A stretch of 64,000 bases of DNA from Novosphingobium sp. ERN07 (GCF_012641335.1 NZ_JABAID010000003.1:310001-374000); one strand, 5' to 3'; shown: positions 28,001 through 37,378, counted from the stretch's first letter. Notes: a model not told the origin generated them from the letters alone. Made by a program: numbers and translations.

Positions 28001-28612
28001 ACAGGGCCAAAAGCGGGTGGGCCGCTCTATCTGGGACGGCTGGTGGAACGGCCACCGGTCTTCGCCGCCCGCGCCGCGCATGTGCCAACGCCCATCCACG
28101 AATTTGCCGAATGGCTTGATACGCAAGGAGAGCGCGATACGGCGGCGAAGGCGCGCCGCTATGCCGATGCCTCACCGCTGGGAGTTGAACTGGAACTGCC
28201 GGGGCCAGTGGGCGAACGCAATCTCTATGCCCTGCACGCGCGCGGCACGATCCTGTTGCGCCCCTCTACGCAGGCGGGTCTGTTCGAACAGATGGCCGCC
28301 GTCCTCGCCACCGGCAATCGCGGCGTGGTGCAGGGGATGGCGTTGCCTGAAGGCTTGCCCGCACCTGTTGCCGCCGCGTTTGCGCCGCGCCCCGCCGAAC
28401 CCGTCGCCGCCGTTTTGGTGGAAGGCGATGCAGCATTCATCGAAAGCACGCTGGCAGACGTTGCCGCGATGCCCGGCGCGGTGCTTTCCGTCCACGCCGC
28501 CAACCCTTCCACACCCTGCGCCTACGTCTGCGAATGGCTGGTTGAGGAAGTTTCGACTTCGATCAACACCACCGCAGCAGGTGGCAACGCCAGCCTGATG
28601 ATGATAGGCTGA
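25001..28612 (+). CDS. putA: Bifunctional proline dehydrogenase / glutamate-semialdehyde dehydrogenase PutA
   Basis: This 1203-residue enzyme converts proline to glutamate. The proline dehydrogenase half (about 60-490) shows SKGFRYSYDMLGEAA, ISIKLSALHPRYSRAQ and GANSSFVNRIGDP. The aldehyde dehydrogenase half (about 540-1030) shows PWNFPLAIFTGQVAAALVAGN, the Glu segment ETGGQNAMIVDSSAL, the catalytic Cys in SAGQRCSALRVL and QPFGGCGLSGTGPKAGGP. A further C-terminal domain of about 150 residues follows. There is no N-terminal ribbon-helix-helix, so control must come from outside, fitting the divergent Lrp gene. Confidence 0.97.
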   Translation: MTAAPAPFAHFAPPIRPATPLRQAITAACRTDEAQALAPLIEQASLPADARSAIRSTASRLVTALRGESRGSGVEGLVQEYSLSSEEGVALMCLAEALLRIPDTATRDALIRDKIADGDWTAHLGGGRSLFVNAASWGLAITGKLVGSVDDRGLGAALTRLVARAGEPVIRRGVDLAMRMMGEQFVTGETIAEALERAKELESKGFRYSYDMLGEAATTAQDAARYYKDYENAIHAIGAASAGRGINEGPGISIKLSALHPRYSRAQAERVTAELLPRVKALATLCMGYDIGLNIDAEEADRLELSLDLLESLALDPTLAGWNGLGFVIQAYGKRCPAVIDWIIDLSRRAGRRMMVRLVKGAYWDAEIKRAQVDGLADFPVYTRKVHTDVAYIACARKLLAAPDAVFPQFATHNAQTVATIYHLAGADFSTGQYEFQCLHGMGEPLYRQVVGADKLNRPCRIYAPVGTHETLLAYLVRRLLENGANSSFVNRIGDPAVPVDDLVADPAEVVKAMPQPGARHDGIALPSALYPDRRNSTGLDLASEAMLAMLTEALQESAAMTWHAGPPETQGTARPVLNPADHRDVVGHVVEVDPAFATAAVERAGASRWRDEPVASRAAILERAASAMQARMPILLGLIMREAGKSLPNAIAEVREAIDFLRYYATQARQTFGAAQVPLGPVVCISPWNFPLAIFTGQVAAALVAGNPVLAKPAEETPLIAAEAVRLLHEAGVPEDALQLLTGDGRIGAALVDAPQTAAVMFTGSTEVARLIQRQLAKRLSPRGRPIPLIAETGGQNAMIVDSSALAEQVVADVIASAFDSAGQRCSALRVLCLQEEVADRTLAMLKGALRELSIGRTDALNVDIGPVITAEARDNIESHIAAMRAKGLRVDQQPLPDEAVHGTFVAPTIIEINRMADVGREVFGPVLHIRRFRRERLGQLIDDINATGYGLTFGLHTRLDETVSHVTSRIRVGNIYINRNVIGAIVGVQPFGGCGLSGTGPKAGGPLYLGRLVERPPVFAARAAHVPTPIHEFAEWLDTQGERDTAAKARRYADASPLGVELELPGPVGERNLYALHARGTILLRPSTQAGLFEQMAAVLATGNRGVVQGMALPEGLPAPVAAAFAPRPAEPVAAVLVEGDAAFIESTLADVAAMPGAVLSVHAANPSTPCAYVCEWLVEEVSTSINTTAAGGNASLMMIG

Positions 28613-28620
28613 GCAGGACC

Positions 28621-28642
28621 GACCCCGGTCAAGGCCGGGGTC
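28621..28642. repeat. REP-like GACCCCGG palindrome between convergent genes
   Basis: GACCCCGG and CCGGGGTC form a perfect 8-bp stem with a 6-base loop. It lies between the putA stop and the convergent CoA-transferase gene. This is the type of palindrome often scattered between genes in alphaproteobacteria; a related copy is at 39010-39028. It may serve as a transcript end. Confidence 0.5.
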
Positions 28643-28653
28643 AACTCCTACGT

Positions 28654-29310
28654 TTAGACGTAATGCGCAGTCGTCTTTTCGCGCACTTCTTCCGGCGTAA
28701 CTCCCGGCGCACATTCAACCAGACGGAACGGGGAATCGTGGTCCGGGCGCTGGAACACGGCAAGGTCGGTCACGATCATGTCCACTACGCCACGGCCCGT
28801 CAGCGGCAGGGTGCAGGCGGGGATGAACTTGGGGCTACCGTCCTTGGCGCAGTGTTCCATCACCACGATGATCTTCTTGACGCCAGCGACAAGGTCCATC
28901 GCCCCGCCCATGCCCTTGATCATCTTGCCGGGGATCATCCAGTTGGCGATGTCGCCGTTTTCGGCCACTTCCATCGCGCCCAGCACGGTCAGGTCGATCT
29001 TGCCGCCACGGATCATGGCGAATGACTGCGCGCTATCGAAATAGGCCGAATGCGCCAGTTCGCTGATCGTCTGCTTGCCCGCGTTGATCAGGTCGGCGTC
29101 TTCATCGCCTTCATAGGGGAACGGACCGATGCCCAGCATTCCGTTTTCGGATTGCAGCGTCACGGTCATCCCCGCAGGCACGTGGTTGGCCACCAGCGTC
29201 GGTATGCCGATGCCAAGGTTCACATAGAACCCGTCCTGCAGTTCCTTTGCGGCGCGGGCGGCCATTTCGTCGCGGCTCCAGCCCTTGGTCAGGCCATCAT
29301 GCGTGGTCAT
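28654..29310 (-). CDS. scoB: 3-oxoacid CoA-transferase subunit B
   Basis: The 218-residue beta subunit contains the catalytic-Glu segment [13 protein letters not shown], plus [15 protein letters not shown] and KVIKG-like [12 protein letters not shown]. With subunit A it moves CoA from succinyl-CoA to acetoacetate (or 3-oxoadipate). Its start shares one base with the subunit A stop. With gcdH and putA nearby, a role in ketogenic amino-acid catabolism is likely, but 3-oxoadipate use cannot be excluded. Confidence 0.9.
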   Translation of the reverse strand: MTTHDGLTKGWSRDEMAARAAKELQDGFYVNLGIGIPTLVANHVPAGMTVTLQSENGMLGIGPFPYEGDEDADLINAGKQTISELAHSAYFDSAQSFAMIRGGKIDLTVLGAMEVAENGDIANWMIPGKMIKGMGGAMDLVAGVKKIIVVMEHCAKDGSPKFIPACTLPLTGRGVVDMIVTDLAVFQRPDHDSPFRLVECAPGVTPEEVREKTTAHYV

Positions 29311-30020
29311 CAGACGGTCTCCCTCTTGCGGGTGGTGCGGAATTCGATCTGCTTGTCATAGGGCGCGCCCACGACAATGCGCTGCACATAGACGCCGGGC
29401 AGGTGGATCGCATCGGGATTGAGCGCGCCGGGTTCGACGAGTTCCTCAACCTCTACCACGCAGACCTTGCCGCAAGTGGCGGCGGGCACGTTGAAATTGC
29501 GCGCTGTCTTGCGGAACACCACGTTGCCGGTGGTATCGGCCTTCCACGCCTTCACGATGGCCAGATCGGCAAAGATGCCCTGTTCAAGAACGAACTCTTG
29601 CCCGCCGAACTCCTTGATTTCCTTGCCTTCGGCTACCAGTGTGCCAACGCCGGTCTTGGTGTAGAAGCCCGGAATGCCTGCGCCGCCAGCGCGCATCCGT
29701 TCGGCCAGCGTGCCCTGCGGCGAAAACTCGACCTCAAGTTCCCCTGCAAGATACTGGCGTTCGAACTCCTTGTTTTCGCCAACATAGGACGAAATCATCT
29801 TGGCGATCTGGCGCGTGCGCAGCAGCTTGCCCAGGCCCTGATTGTCGATCCCGGCGTTATTGCTGGCCACGGTCAGCCCCTTGACGCCGCTTTCCACAAT
29901 GGCATCGATCAGCCTTTCGGGAATGCCGCAAAGGCCAAAGCCGCCGCTGGCGATCAGCATTCCATCGTGCAGCAACCCGTCAAGCGCTGCGCGGGCATCG
30001 GGATAGATTTTGCCTGCCAT
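29310..30020 (-). CDS. scoA: 3-oxoacid CoA-transferase subunit A
   Basis: The 236-residue alpha subunit has the CoA-binding glycine loop [29 protein letters not shown] and [16 protein letters not shown], the usual order and length for ScoA/PcaI-type proteins. It is first in a two-gene operon with subunit B, transcribed away from a LysR-type gene. The 86-base divergent gap carries a dyad fitting LysR control. Confidence 0.9.
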   Translation of the reverse strand: MAGKIYPDARAALDGLLHDGMLIASGGFGLCGIPERLIDAIVESGVKGLTVASNNAGIDNQGLGKLLRTRQIAKMISSYVGENKEFERQYLAGELEVEFSPQGTLAERMRAGGAGIPGFYTKTGVGTLVAEGKEIKEFGGQEFVLEQGIFADLAIVKAWKADTTGNVVFRKTARNFNVPAATCGKVCVVEVEELVEPGALNPDAIHLPGVYVQRIVVGAPYDKQIEFRTTRKRETV

Positions 30021-30080
30021 GAATCCTCCATGTTTGGACGAAGATTAGGGCTTGATTGCCTTTCGATCCAATGATTAATT

Positions 30081-30097
30081 TTATCTCTGATTGATAA
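30081..30097. promoter_or_regulatory. Dyad in the scoA/lysR divergent promoter
   Basis: TTATC-n7-GATAA forms a 17-bp perfect-armed dyad 10 bases before the LysR ATG and 61 bases from scoA. An A/T-rich dyad with a T-N11-A pattern in a divergent LysR region is the expected operator form. Confidence 0.5.
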
Positions 30098-30106
30098 GAG
30101 TTGCTG

Positions 30107-30979
30107 ATGCACAAGCTGGCGATCTACCATCTCGAAACGCTGCTGTGGATCGCCCGCCTCGGCACGTTTCGCGCTGCGGCCGAGCGGCTGCACACCACGC
30201 AGCCCGCCATTTCCGCCCGCGTGCGCGAAATCGAAGGCCAGCTTGGCGTCGCCATCTTCCGGCGCGAAGGGCGCGGCGTCGTCCTCACCGCGCGGGGGCG
30301 GCAGCTTGTGCAGGATTGCGAACCGCTGTTGGCGGGGCTGGAAAGCGCGCTGCTCGAAGCGGGAAACCACGCGGGCGCGGCGGGGATCGTGCGGATTGCA
30401 GCGGGAGAAATCGCGGCGGCCACCTGCCTCCCGCAATTTGCCAGCGCCATCGGCAAAGACCTGCCGGGCGTGACGCTGCACATCGATTTGGACCTTACCG
30501 CGCGAATGCTGCAAAACGTGCTGGCAGGCACGCGCGACATTGCATTTCTGGCAGGGCCGGTCGCCAGCCCCGGCCTGCGCACCGCACCCATTGGGGCGGT
30601 GGACCTCACGTGGCTGGCAAGTCCTTCAATTGCCAAGGAAAATCGCCTGCACAGTGACATCCCGATCTGGTCGGTGGGGGAACATTCCCCGATCCACCGC
30701 GTGACCTGCGAAAGCCTGAAAGCGGCAGGCCTGCCGGTGCGGGCGATCAACACCTGCAACAATGTCGAGGCGATGCTCGGCATCGTTGCAAGTGGCGCGG
30801 GGGCGGCGGTCTTTCCAAAAGTGATGGCGCGGCGGCTGATCGAAACCGGGCAACTGGCCGAATTTCACACCCGCCCGAAATCGCAACTTCGGTTCGAAGT
30901 GGCGATCCGGTCCAACGAGACGGACCCCGTTGTGCTGGAGCTTTTCCGGCGCGCCGCGCACCTGTCTGTCGCCGGTTAA
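30107..30979 (+). CDS. LysR-family transcriptional regulator
   Basis: This 290-residue LysR protein has an N-terminal winged HTH (LETLLWIARLGTFRAAAERL, then TTQPAISARVREIEGQLG) and a periplasmic-binding-protein-like effector domain from about 92. It is divergent from the CoA-transferase genes, which are its most likely target. ATG 30107 gives the canonical N-terminus; a TTG two codons upstream is in frame. Confidence 0.9.
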   Translation: MHKLAIYHLETLLWIARLGTFRAAAERLHTTQPAISARVREIEGQLGVAIFRREGRGVVLTARGRQLVQDCEPLLAGLESALLEAGNHAGAAGIVRIAAGEIAAATCLPQFASAIGKDLPGVTLHIDLDLTARMLQNVLAGTRDIAFLAGPVASPGLRTAPIGAVDLTWLASPSIAKENRLHSDIPIWSVGEHSPIHRVTCESLKAAGLPVRAINTCNNVEAMLGIVASGAGAAVFPKVMARRLIETGQLAEFHTRPKSQLRFEVAIRSNETDPVVLELFRRAAHLSVAG

Positions 30980-30987
30980 GGCCAGCT

Positions 30988-31017
30988 TAGGTGCGCCTAG
31001 GTGCATCTAGGTGCACT
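30988..31017. repeat. Three tandem 10-bp TAGGTGC repeats
   Basis: TAGGTGCGCC, TAGGTGCATC and TAGGTGCACT follow one another exactly, one per 10 bases (one DNA turn), each preceded by C so that the tetramer CTAG recurs. They fill the convergent gap between lysR and the metalloprotease stop. CTAG is generally rare in high-GC genomes. Confidence 0.6.
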
Positions 31018-31029
31018 TCAGGAATGCCC

Positions 31030-33501
31030 TTATCCCAGCGGCGGTCCTGGGGGCATCGGGAAGCGCGAACGCGGCCCTTCACCCCATTCGGGTGACAGCT
31101 TTTTCGGAGCGTGAGCCGCCGGATCATCAAGGTAGGTGGCGATATCGGCAGCGGCGCGGCTGCTCCAAGCGGCGGCCAGCTTGTCTGCACTGCGGCGCTT
31201 AGCCAGTGTGCCCGAAAGCGTGCGCAAGGTTTCCAGCACATAGCTGCGCACTTCCGGCGCAGCATCGGGATTGGCGCCCAGCATCATCAGCGCATCGAGC
31301 GTGATCGATTCCACCGCGCCCTGCAGCGCAAGTCCGCTCGCTGAACCTTCGCGCGGAGCGCCGAAGGTGCGCGCGACGACAGCGTCGATCATTTCAGGGA
31401 AAGTCAGCGTATCGCGCTGCCTTGCAGCAAGCGATATCATGCGGTTAGCGCGCGCCGCATCGGTCAGCGGTTCAAGCACGAGCGACGCGGCGATGCGCGC
31501 GGCCTGCACCTGATCGAAAGCGGCATCGCCCGAAAGATCCTCCTTGTTCGATCCGGGTGAGGCGACGAGTTGCGCCAGCAGGCTTTCCGGCATGGCGAGC
31601 GCCGATGACTGCACCGCGTCGAGCATCAGCCCGAGCACTTCGCGCTGCAAGGCGGCGGGGACGAACTCGGTCGGTGGCACGGTATCGCCCTTCACCACGA
31701 AGTTCTGATAGAGGCCGCCGATATATTTCGATCCGCTTTCAAGCGCATAGCGGTGGTGGAGATAGACCATCCACAACCGCGCATCGCGCAAGGCCCCCAC
31801 CGGCTCCCCCGCCGTGAGCGCGTTCTGGCCATAAGTGTTCAGCAGGATGTCGCGCGCGGCATATGTCTCACGCAAGTATTCGGTCGGCGTGGCGCGATCA
31901 TCGTACCACGTCCAGCGCGGATCGGTTTCGGGCACATAGTGCAAGCCTGCCGCGCGCATATCGGCCACGACCTTTTCCAGCCCCGCCTTTTCCGCTGCCG
32001 GTGAGAACGTGGAATAGGCATAGCGGACCATCATCGCGTCGTAGGCACCGATCTGCTTCTGGAAGGATTCAGACAGATCGATCTTGCCGCCCACCACTTT
32101 CACGCGCGGAGTGGGATATTCCATCACCGACTGCCGATCATCGAGGCTGGAGGCGAAGTTGTGCTGAAAGCCGATGGCGTGGCCCAGTTCGTGCGCGGTC
32201 AGCAGAGCCTGACGCAGTAGCACCATATCGCGCTGGCCCGCAGGCATCGTGGCAAAAGCGCCGGGTGTGACCAGCGCCGGATCGGCCACGGTCACGCCGC
32301 TGCCATCGGCGGGAAGGGCGGCGCTATAGGCGTCCCAATAGTTCGCGATGGTGCGAATGCGGTGCGTATCCATTCGCGTTTTCGATCCGATGATTTCGCC
32401 AGTGCGCGGATCGCGATAAGTGCCGCCGCTGGAAAAACCGCGCTCATCCCGGTTGATCCACAGGACATAGGCATAGCGGATGTCCATCGGGTCCATATCG
32501 GCAGGCGCATCTTCCGCGCGCACCGCGTTGATGAAACCGGCCTGTTCGAAGGCCTTGTTCCACCACAGCGTACCCTGCTTCATCGCGGTGCGGATGGGCG
32601 CGGGGATGGCGGGATCGAAATAGAAAGTGATCGGCTTTACCGGTTCGCTCATTGCGGCGGCGGGGTCTTTCTTTTCAAGCCGCCAGCGCGTGATCCACGC
32701 GGTTTCAGTGGGTTCGCTGACTTCCTTGGCATAATCGCGGAAGCGCATTTCGCTCACCCCGATACGCGGATCGCCAAGGCGCGGGACATAGCCGGTGGGC
32801 GCTTTCAGGAAGCTGTGATGGATGCGCAGGGTTACGCTGCGGGCATCGGGCGTGACATTGCGCACCAGCGCGCCGGGGGCATCGCCCGCGAATGTGGCGA
32901 TGGTTTCCACTTCCGAATTTTCGGGAAAGGCCTTGGTCGCAGGCAGGTGGAAGGCACTGCGGGCGGGATCGAATTTGTAGGTGCCCTGATTGGCACGCTT
33001 GAGCATGGCTTCGATGCCCGCCGCATCGCGCATGAACAGCGCGGTGCCATCGACCAACACCTTACCGCCGCTGGCAGATTCTATGGGCAGGCTGGCAAGG
33101 ACCGATGTGGGAAAGGAATCGACAACCCCGCCGGCGGTCTGCGCCGTGCCGGTGGTGGCACGGTATCCGGTGTTGACCTTTACAACCAGCACGCGCTGGC
33201 CGACGCGCTGAAAACGGATAACCGCGCTTTCCAGAATACCGCGATCAAGCGGCAGTTCGACCGAGCCGCCGCCGCTGGCCGCCGATACGTAATAGAGAAT
33301 GTCGGTATCGAAAGCGGGCACTTCGATCAGCACGCGTCCCTTTGCGGCGTCCCATGTGAGCGGCACGAAGCCGTCCATGCGGGTGGGCGCGCTGGCCGTT
33401 GCGGACGCGGATTGGGCCATGACCGACGGTGCGCAGAGCGCGATCAGGGCGATGGACGTGGCGGACGCGAGCGCGCGATTGCGAAGGCGGGGAAGGGTCA
33501 T
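31030..33501 (-). CDS. Secreted zinc-dependent metalloprotease (DUF5117/DUF4953 type)
   Basis: The 823-residue exported protein has a signal peptide (residues about 1-33, ending SVMAQ). A large N-terminal beta domain precedes a metzincin-like catalytic site, HELGHAIGFQHNF, followed by the SVMEYP Met-turn-like segment. ATG 33501 is chosen because the signal peptide starts there. It follows the Lrp gene by 22 bases, so expression probably answers amino-acid supply. Together with the divergent TBDR and exported M20 amidohydrolase it suggests extracellular or periplasmic peptide breakdown. Confidence 0.88.
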   Translation of the reverse strand: MTLPRLRNRALASATSIALIALCAPSVMAQSASATASAPTRMDGFVPLTWDAAKGRVLIEVPAFDTDILYYVSAASGGGSVELPLDRGILESAVIRFQRVGQRVLVVKVNTGYRATTGTAQTAGGVVDSFPTSVLASLPIESASGGKVLVDGTALFMRDAAGIEAMLKRANQGTYKFDPARSAFHLPATKAFPENSEVETIATFAGDAPGALVRNVTPDARSVTLRIHHSFLKAPTGYVPRLGDPRIGVSEMRFRDYAKEVSEPTETAWITRWRLEKKDPAAAMSEPVKPITFYFDPAIPAPIRTAMKQGTLWWNKAFEQAGFINAVRAEDAPADMDPMDIRYAYVLWINRDERGFSSGGTYRDPRTGEIIGSKTRMDTHRIRTIANYWDAYSAALPADGSGVTVADPALVTPGAFATMPAGQRDMVLLRQALLTAHELGHAIGFQHNFASSLDDRQSVMEYPTPRVKVVGGKIDLSESFQKQIGAYDAMMVRYAYSTFSPAAEKAGLEKVVADMRAAGLHYVPETDPRWTWYDDRATPTEYLRETYAARDILLNTYGQNALTAGEPVGALRDARLWMVYLHHRYALESGSKYIGGLYQNFVVKGDTVPPTEFVPAALQREVLGLMLDAVQSSALAMPESLLAQLVASPGSNKEDLSGDAAFDQVQAARIAASLVLEPLTDAARANRMISLAARQRDTLTFPEMIDAVVARTFGAPREGSASGLALQGAVESITLDALMMLGANPDAAPEVRSYVLETLRTLSGTLAKRRSADKLAAAWSSRAAADIATYLDDPAAHAPKKLSPEWGEGPRSRFPMPPGPPLG

Positions 33502-33523
33502 GGTGCAGTTGCTCCGTTTGGAA

Positions 33524-34039
33524 TCAGCGCGGACGGCGGGGCTTGCCGGTGCGGCCCCGTTCGAAAATGATTGGAATGGTCGAGCGTTGGGCCACTTCGC
33601 GCAGGATGAAGCTGCTGCGAATCTTGGCGACGTGGGGAAGGTTCGACAGTTCCTTGCGGTAGATCGTGTCGTATTCATCCAGCGAACTGACGTGGACGAT
33701 CAGGATGAAATCCGTGTCACCCGAAATGAACCCGCAATAGGACATCGACGGGCATTTGATCACTTCCTGTTCAAATTCGTTGAGGATCTGTTCGGCCTGG
33801 CTGCGCAGTTCGATCATCACCACGACCACGCCTGAAAAGCCCAGCGCCTCCAGCGAAAGCTGCGCGCGATAGCCGGTGATGATCCCCGCTTCCTCCATGA
33901 TTCGCCGCCTGCGGGCCACCGCCGTGCTCGACAGGCCAAGCTCTTCGCCCAGTGCCACATCGGTGCTGCGGCCATCGGCCGACAGGAATTCGAGGATTCG
34001 AAAATCCACCTCATCAAGGTCGATCGTTGGAGAATTCAT
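33524..34039 (-). CDS. Lrp/AsnC-family regulator
   Basis: This 171-residue protein has an HTH (DEVDFRILEFLSADGRSTDV, GLSSTAVARRRRIMEEAG) and a RAM domain (YCGFISGDTDFILIVHVSS). The arginine-rich C-terminal tail (GRTGKPRRPR) is unusual for the family and may contact DNA. It heads an operon with the metalloprotease and is divergent from the TBDR at 34300, so it is well placed to control both sides. ATG 34039 gives the normal N-terminus. Confidence 0.88.
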   Translation of the reverse strand: MNSPTIDLDEVDFRILEFLSADGRSTDVALGEELGLSSTAVARRRRIMEEAGIITGYRAQLSLEALGFSGVVVVMIELRSQAEQILNEFEQEVIKCPSMSYCGFISGDTDFILIVHVSSLDEYDTIYRKELSNLPHVAKIRSSFILREVAQRSTIPIIFERGRTGKPRRPR

Positions 34040-34190
34040 CGAAAAATCCTGATTTCGGTTTCGGGATGAAAATTCAGGCAGCGGGAAACCGCTCATTCAT
34101 TCAAATTTCCAATATCGCGATACAAGATATCTCCATACCTCAAGAATCCATGAGGCCAGCAGGGCACCCACCCTGTCAACGCCCAAATCC

Positions 34191-34282
34191 ACCCTTTTGC
34201 AAAAAGGGTTTTGCTAATCCGGTATTTCTTGAATAGCCCTTGGCATCGGGGATGCACAAAGCCTTTTGCGATAAAAATCGCA
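34191..34282 (+). promoter_or_regulatory. Two hairpins in the leader of the 34.3-kb receptor gene
   Basis: ACCCTTTT-gca-AAAAGGGT at 34191-34209 is followed by TTT, a small terminator-like structure. TGCGAT-aaaa-ATCGCA lies at 34267-34282, close to the start codon. The 260-base region between Lrp and this receptor is strikingly AT-rich for the window. Attenuation or a regulator site are both possible. Confidence 0.4.
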
Positions 34283-34299
34283 TGAATAAATAATGGCAA

Positions 34300-37200
34300 A
34301 TGAAAGGAGCAGGTTTTTATTTAAAAATGGGGGCAGATATGCAGCATTCTTCAGGCAAACAGACGTTTCGCAACTTGGCCTTTTCAAGAATGCTGCTGTG
34401 CAGCGCATCACTGGCTTGCATTGCCCTGCCATCGATGGCCGCCGCGCAATCTACCGAGATGGCGCCGCAGCCGGTTGACGAGCCGCTGCTGGAAGACGCA
34501 CCAGGCGACCAGATCACCGTTACCGGATCGCGCATCGTGCGCGATGGCTATGATGCGCCAACCCCGGTCAGCGTGGTCAGCACCAAGGAATTGAAATCCG
34601 AAGCACCGGCCAACATTTCCGATTTCGTCAACACGCTGCCCGCTGTGCGCGGATCGACCACCGCCGCCAGCACAAACGGTTCGCTTTCGAACGGGGCGGC
34701 AGGCGTGAACAGCGTGAACTTGCGCGCACTGGGGGCGGCGCGCACGCTGGTGCTATTCGATGGGCAACGCTCCGTCGCTTCGACCACGACCGGTTCGGTT
34801 GACGTGAATACGTTCCCGCAAGCGCTGATCCAGCGGGTGGAAGTGGTGACCGGCGGTGCATCGTCCGCCTATGGTTCGGACGCTGTGTCGGGCGTGGTGA
34901 ACTTTATCCTCAACAAGGAATTCAAAGGCCTCGCTGCCGAATACGAATATGGCGTCACCACATATGGCGATGGCCCGAACCACAAGATTTCGGTTACCGC
35001 TGGCCAGGAATTTGCCGAAGGGCGCGGCCACATCATCGTATCGGGCGAACACTTCACACAAACGGGCATCCAGTCCATCGACCGCGACTGGAACGACAGC
35101 GGATTTTTCCTTGCCAACAACCCTGCCTACAACGCAGCAGGCTGCCGTGATACGCTGGCATCAACGCCCTGCGTCAATGAATTTCTAATAGCGTCAGGCA
35201 TCGGCACCGGCCAGTTCACGCCGGGCGGCTTGATCAGCACCGGCCCTTTGCGCGGCACCTATTTCGGATCGATCAATCCGGCCACGGGCAAGGCGACCGT
35301 CAACCAGCTCGTGTTCGGCACCACCAGTGGACAGTGGATGGTCGGTGGCGATCTGGACATCACCACAGCAGGGCATCGCGGCAGTGCCACGTTGCTGCCT
35401 TCGGAAAAGCGCACGTCGGCCTTCGGGCGGCTCAGCTATGAATTCTCGCCCGCGTTCAATCTCTTCGGACAGTTCGCCTATAGCAAGTACAACGGGCAGA
35501 GCTTTTACCAGCAGACCCCGACCACCGGCGTGACGATCCAGCGCGACAACGCCTTTCTGCCGGATTCGGTGCGCGCAGCGATGGTGACGAACAATCTCAC
35601 GTCGATCCAGATCGGCACCAGCAACATCTTCCTGCCGCCGCAGGGCAGCGACAACACGCGCGAAGTCTATCGCTATGTCGCGGGTGCCAATGGCGAATTC
35701 GGTGCGATGGGCGCCGAATGGAAGTGGGACGGCTATTACCAGCTTGGCAAGACCAAGACCAACGAACTGCTGACCAACGCATGGAACATCGCCCGCATGG
35801 CGGCGGCGACCGATGCCGTGGTGGCGCAGGCGGGGAACGTGGGCGGATATGCCGCAGGCACCATCGTGTGCCGCATCAACGTGGATACCAACACCGCCAA
35901 CGATGACCGCGCCTGCGTTCCGCTCAACCGCATCGGCACCAATGGCGCTTCGCAAGCCGCCATCGATTATGTGCTGTACAATGGCCTGCAACCGCTGCGC
36001 AAACAGGAGCTGAAACAGGAAGTTGCCGCGCTGAGCTTTTCCACCAACAACCTGTTCGATCTGTGGGCAGGCCCGGTTTCGCTGGCGTTCGGCGGTGAAT
36101 ATCGCAAGGAATCGGTGACCGGATCGGTGGACGATCTGTTCCGCCCGCGTGTGGCCAATGGCGTGACGACGGGCACTTGGATCTATGGCAACTACCTGCC
36201 CACCGTCGGTTCCTATAACGTGAAGGAAGGGTTCATCGAAACCATTGTGCCGCTGATGGATGGCATGGACCTGAACGGCGCGGCGCGCGTGACCGATTAT
36301 TCCACATCGGGCACCGTCGCCACGTGGAAGCTGGGCCTGACCTGGCAGATCAGCGATGATGTGAAGTTCCGCAGCACGGTTTCGCGCGATATCCGCGCGC
36401 CCAACCTTTCGGAACTGTTCGCGCCGGGAACGGGCCGCACCAACACGGTCAACGTGCCGCAGCCCAATGGCACCGTGGCGGCCAACCAGTTCAACGAATC
36501 CACCGTGGGCAATCCCGATCTGAAGCCCGAAGTCGCCAAGACTTACGGCGCGGGCTTTGTGCTGACGCCGCAGTTCATCCCCGGTTTTGCGATGTCGGTC
36601 GATTACTACAAGATCGACCTTTCGGGTTCGATCGACTCGCTGACCGCGCAGACGCTGACCGATCAGTGCTATCTCCAGCAGATCGCCAGTTCGTGTTCGT
36701 TCATCTCCACCACCGGCGGGCGCGGGGTGACCACGCCGGGGCTGGCGGTGACCAGCATCGAGATCAAGCCAACCAACTTCGTCAGCCTCGAAACCAGCGG
36801 GCTTGATCTGGAAGCCAGCTATCGCCGCCAGATCGGCGCGGGCAACTTTACCCTGCGCGCGCTTGCCAGCCATGCCATCGAACTGGTGACCAACAATGGG
36901 GTGACGCTGCAAACGGACGCGGCAGGGCAGAACACCGGCTCGCTTCCCAAGTGGACCTATCGCCTGACCGCAGCTTATGAATTCGATAGCGGGTTCAGCA
37001 TTCAGGGCGTGGCGCGCGGCGTTTCGGGCGGGGTTTACAACAACAACTACATCGTCTGTTCGACCGACTGCCCGCTTTCCACTGCAGACCGGCGCACGGT
37101 GAACCTCAATTCCATCCCCGGCGCGTTCTACTTCGACATGAACGCCAGCTACACGTTCGAAGTGGCGGGCGTGAACACGCAGGCGTTCCTTTCGATCCGC

Positions 37201-37338
37201 AACCTCACCAACAAGGATCCGGTGCTGGTGGCCAACGGCCCGACCGGAAACAATACCCCCGCCTATCCGCAGACCAACCGTGCGCTTTACGATGTGCTGG
37301 GCCGGGTGTTCCGCATGGGCCTGCGCATCAAGATGTAA
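34300..37338 (+). CDS. TonB-dependent receptor (large, peptide-module type)
   Basis: This 1012-residue outer-membrane receptor has a signal peptide (about 26-49, ending PSMAAAQ). A TonB box-like DQITVTGSRI is followed by a plug domain (LVLFDGQRSVAST, VVTGGASSAYGSDAVSGVVNF), then a 22-strand barrel ending in an aromatic-poor RMGLRIKM. Later ATGs at 34327 and 34339 could be the true start. The position upstream of an exported M20 amidohydrolase and opposite an Lrp-metalloprotease pair suggests uptake of peptides or amino-acyl conjugates. Confidence 0.92.
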   Translation: MKGAGFYLKMGADMQHSSGKQTFRNLAFSRMLLCSASLACIALPSMAAAQSTEMAPQPVDEPLLEDAPGDQITVTGSRIVRDGYDAPTPVSVVSTKELKSEAPANISDFVNTLPAVRGSTTAASTNGSLSNGAAGVNSVNLRALGAARTLVLFDGQRSVASTTTGSVDVNTFPQALIQRVEVVTGGASSAYGSDAVSGVVNFILNKEFKGLAAEYEYGVTTYGDGPNHKISVTAGQEFAEGRGHIIVSGEHFTQTGIQSIDRDWNDSGFFLANNPAYNAAGCRDTLASTPCVNEFLIASGIGTGQFTPGGLISTGPLRGTYFGSINPATGKATVNQLVFGTTSGQWMVGGDLDITTAGHRGSATLLPSEKRTSAFGRLSYEFSPAFNLFGQFAYSKYNGQSFYQQTPTTGVTIQRDNAFLPDSVRAAMVTNNLTSIQIGTSNIFLPPQGSDNTREVYRYVAGANGEFGAMGAEWKWDGYYQLGKTKTNELLTNAWNIARMAAATDAVVAQAGNVGGYAAGTIVCRINVDTNTANDDRACVPLNRIGTNGASQAAIDYVLYNGLQPLRKQELKQEVAALSFSTNNLFDLWAGPVSLAFGGEYRKESVTGSVDDLFRPRVANGVTTGTWIYGNYLPTVGSYNVKEGFIETIVPLMDGMDLNGAARVTDYSTSGTVATWKLGLTWQISDDVKFRSTVSRDIRAPNLSELFAPGTGRTNTVNVPQPNGTVAANQFNESTVGNPDLKPEVAKTYGAGFVLTPQFIPGFAMSVDYYKIDLSGSIDSLTAQTLTDQCYLQQIASSCSFISTTGGRGVTTPGLAVTSIEIKPTNFVSLETSGLDLEASYRRQIGAGNFTLRALASHAIELVTNNGVTLQTDAAGQNTGSLPKWTYRLTAAYEFDSGFSIQGVARGVSGGVYNNNYIVCSTDCPLSTADRRTVNLNSIPGAFYFDMNASYTFEVAGVNTQAFLSIRNLTNKDPVLVANGPTGNNTPAYPQTNRALYDVLGRVFRMGLRIKM

Positions 37339-37378
37339 GGCAAACGACGTTGTAAGTTCCCCCTGGAAGCGAGATGTG

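Noticed and set aside
33502..33678. A 59-residue N-terminal extension of the zinc metalloprotease
   Set aside because: It overlaps the Lrp gene, and a proper signal peptide starts at 33501.
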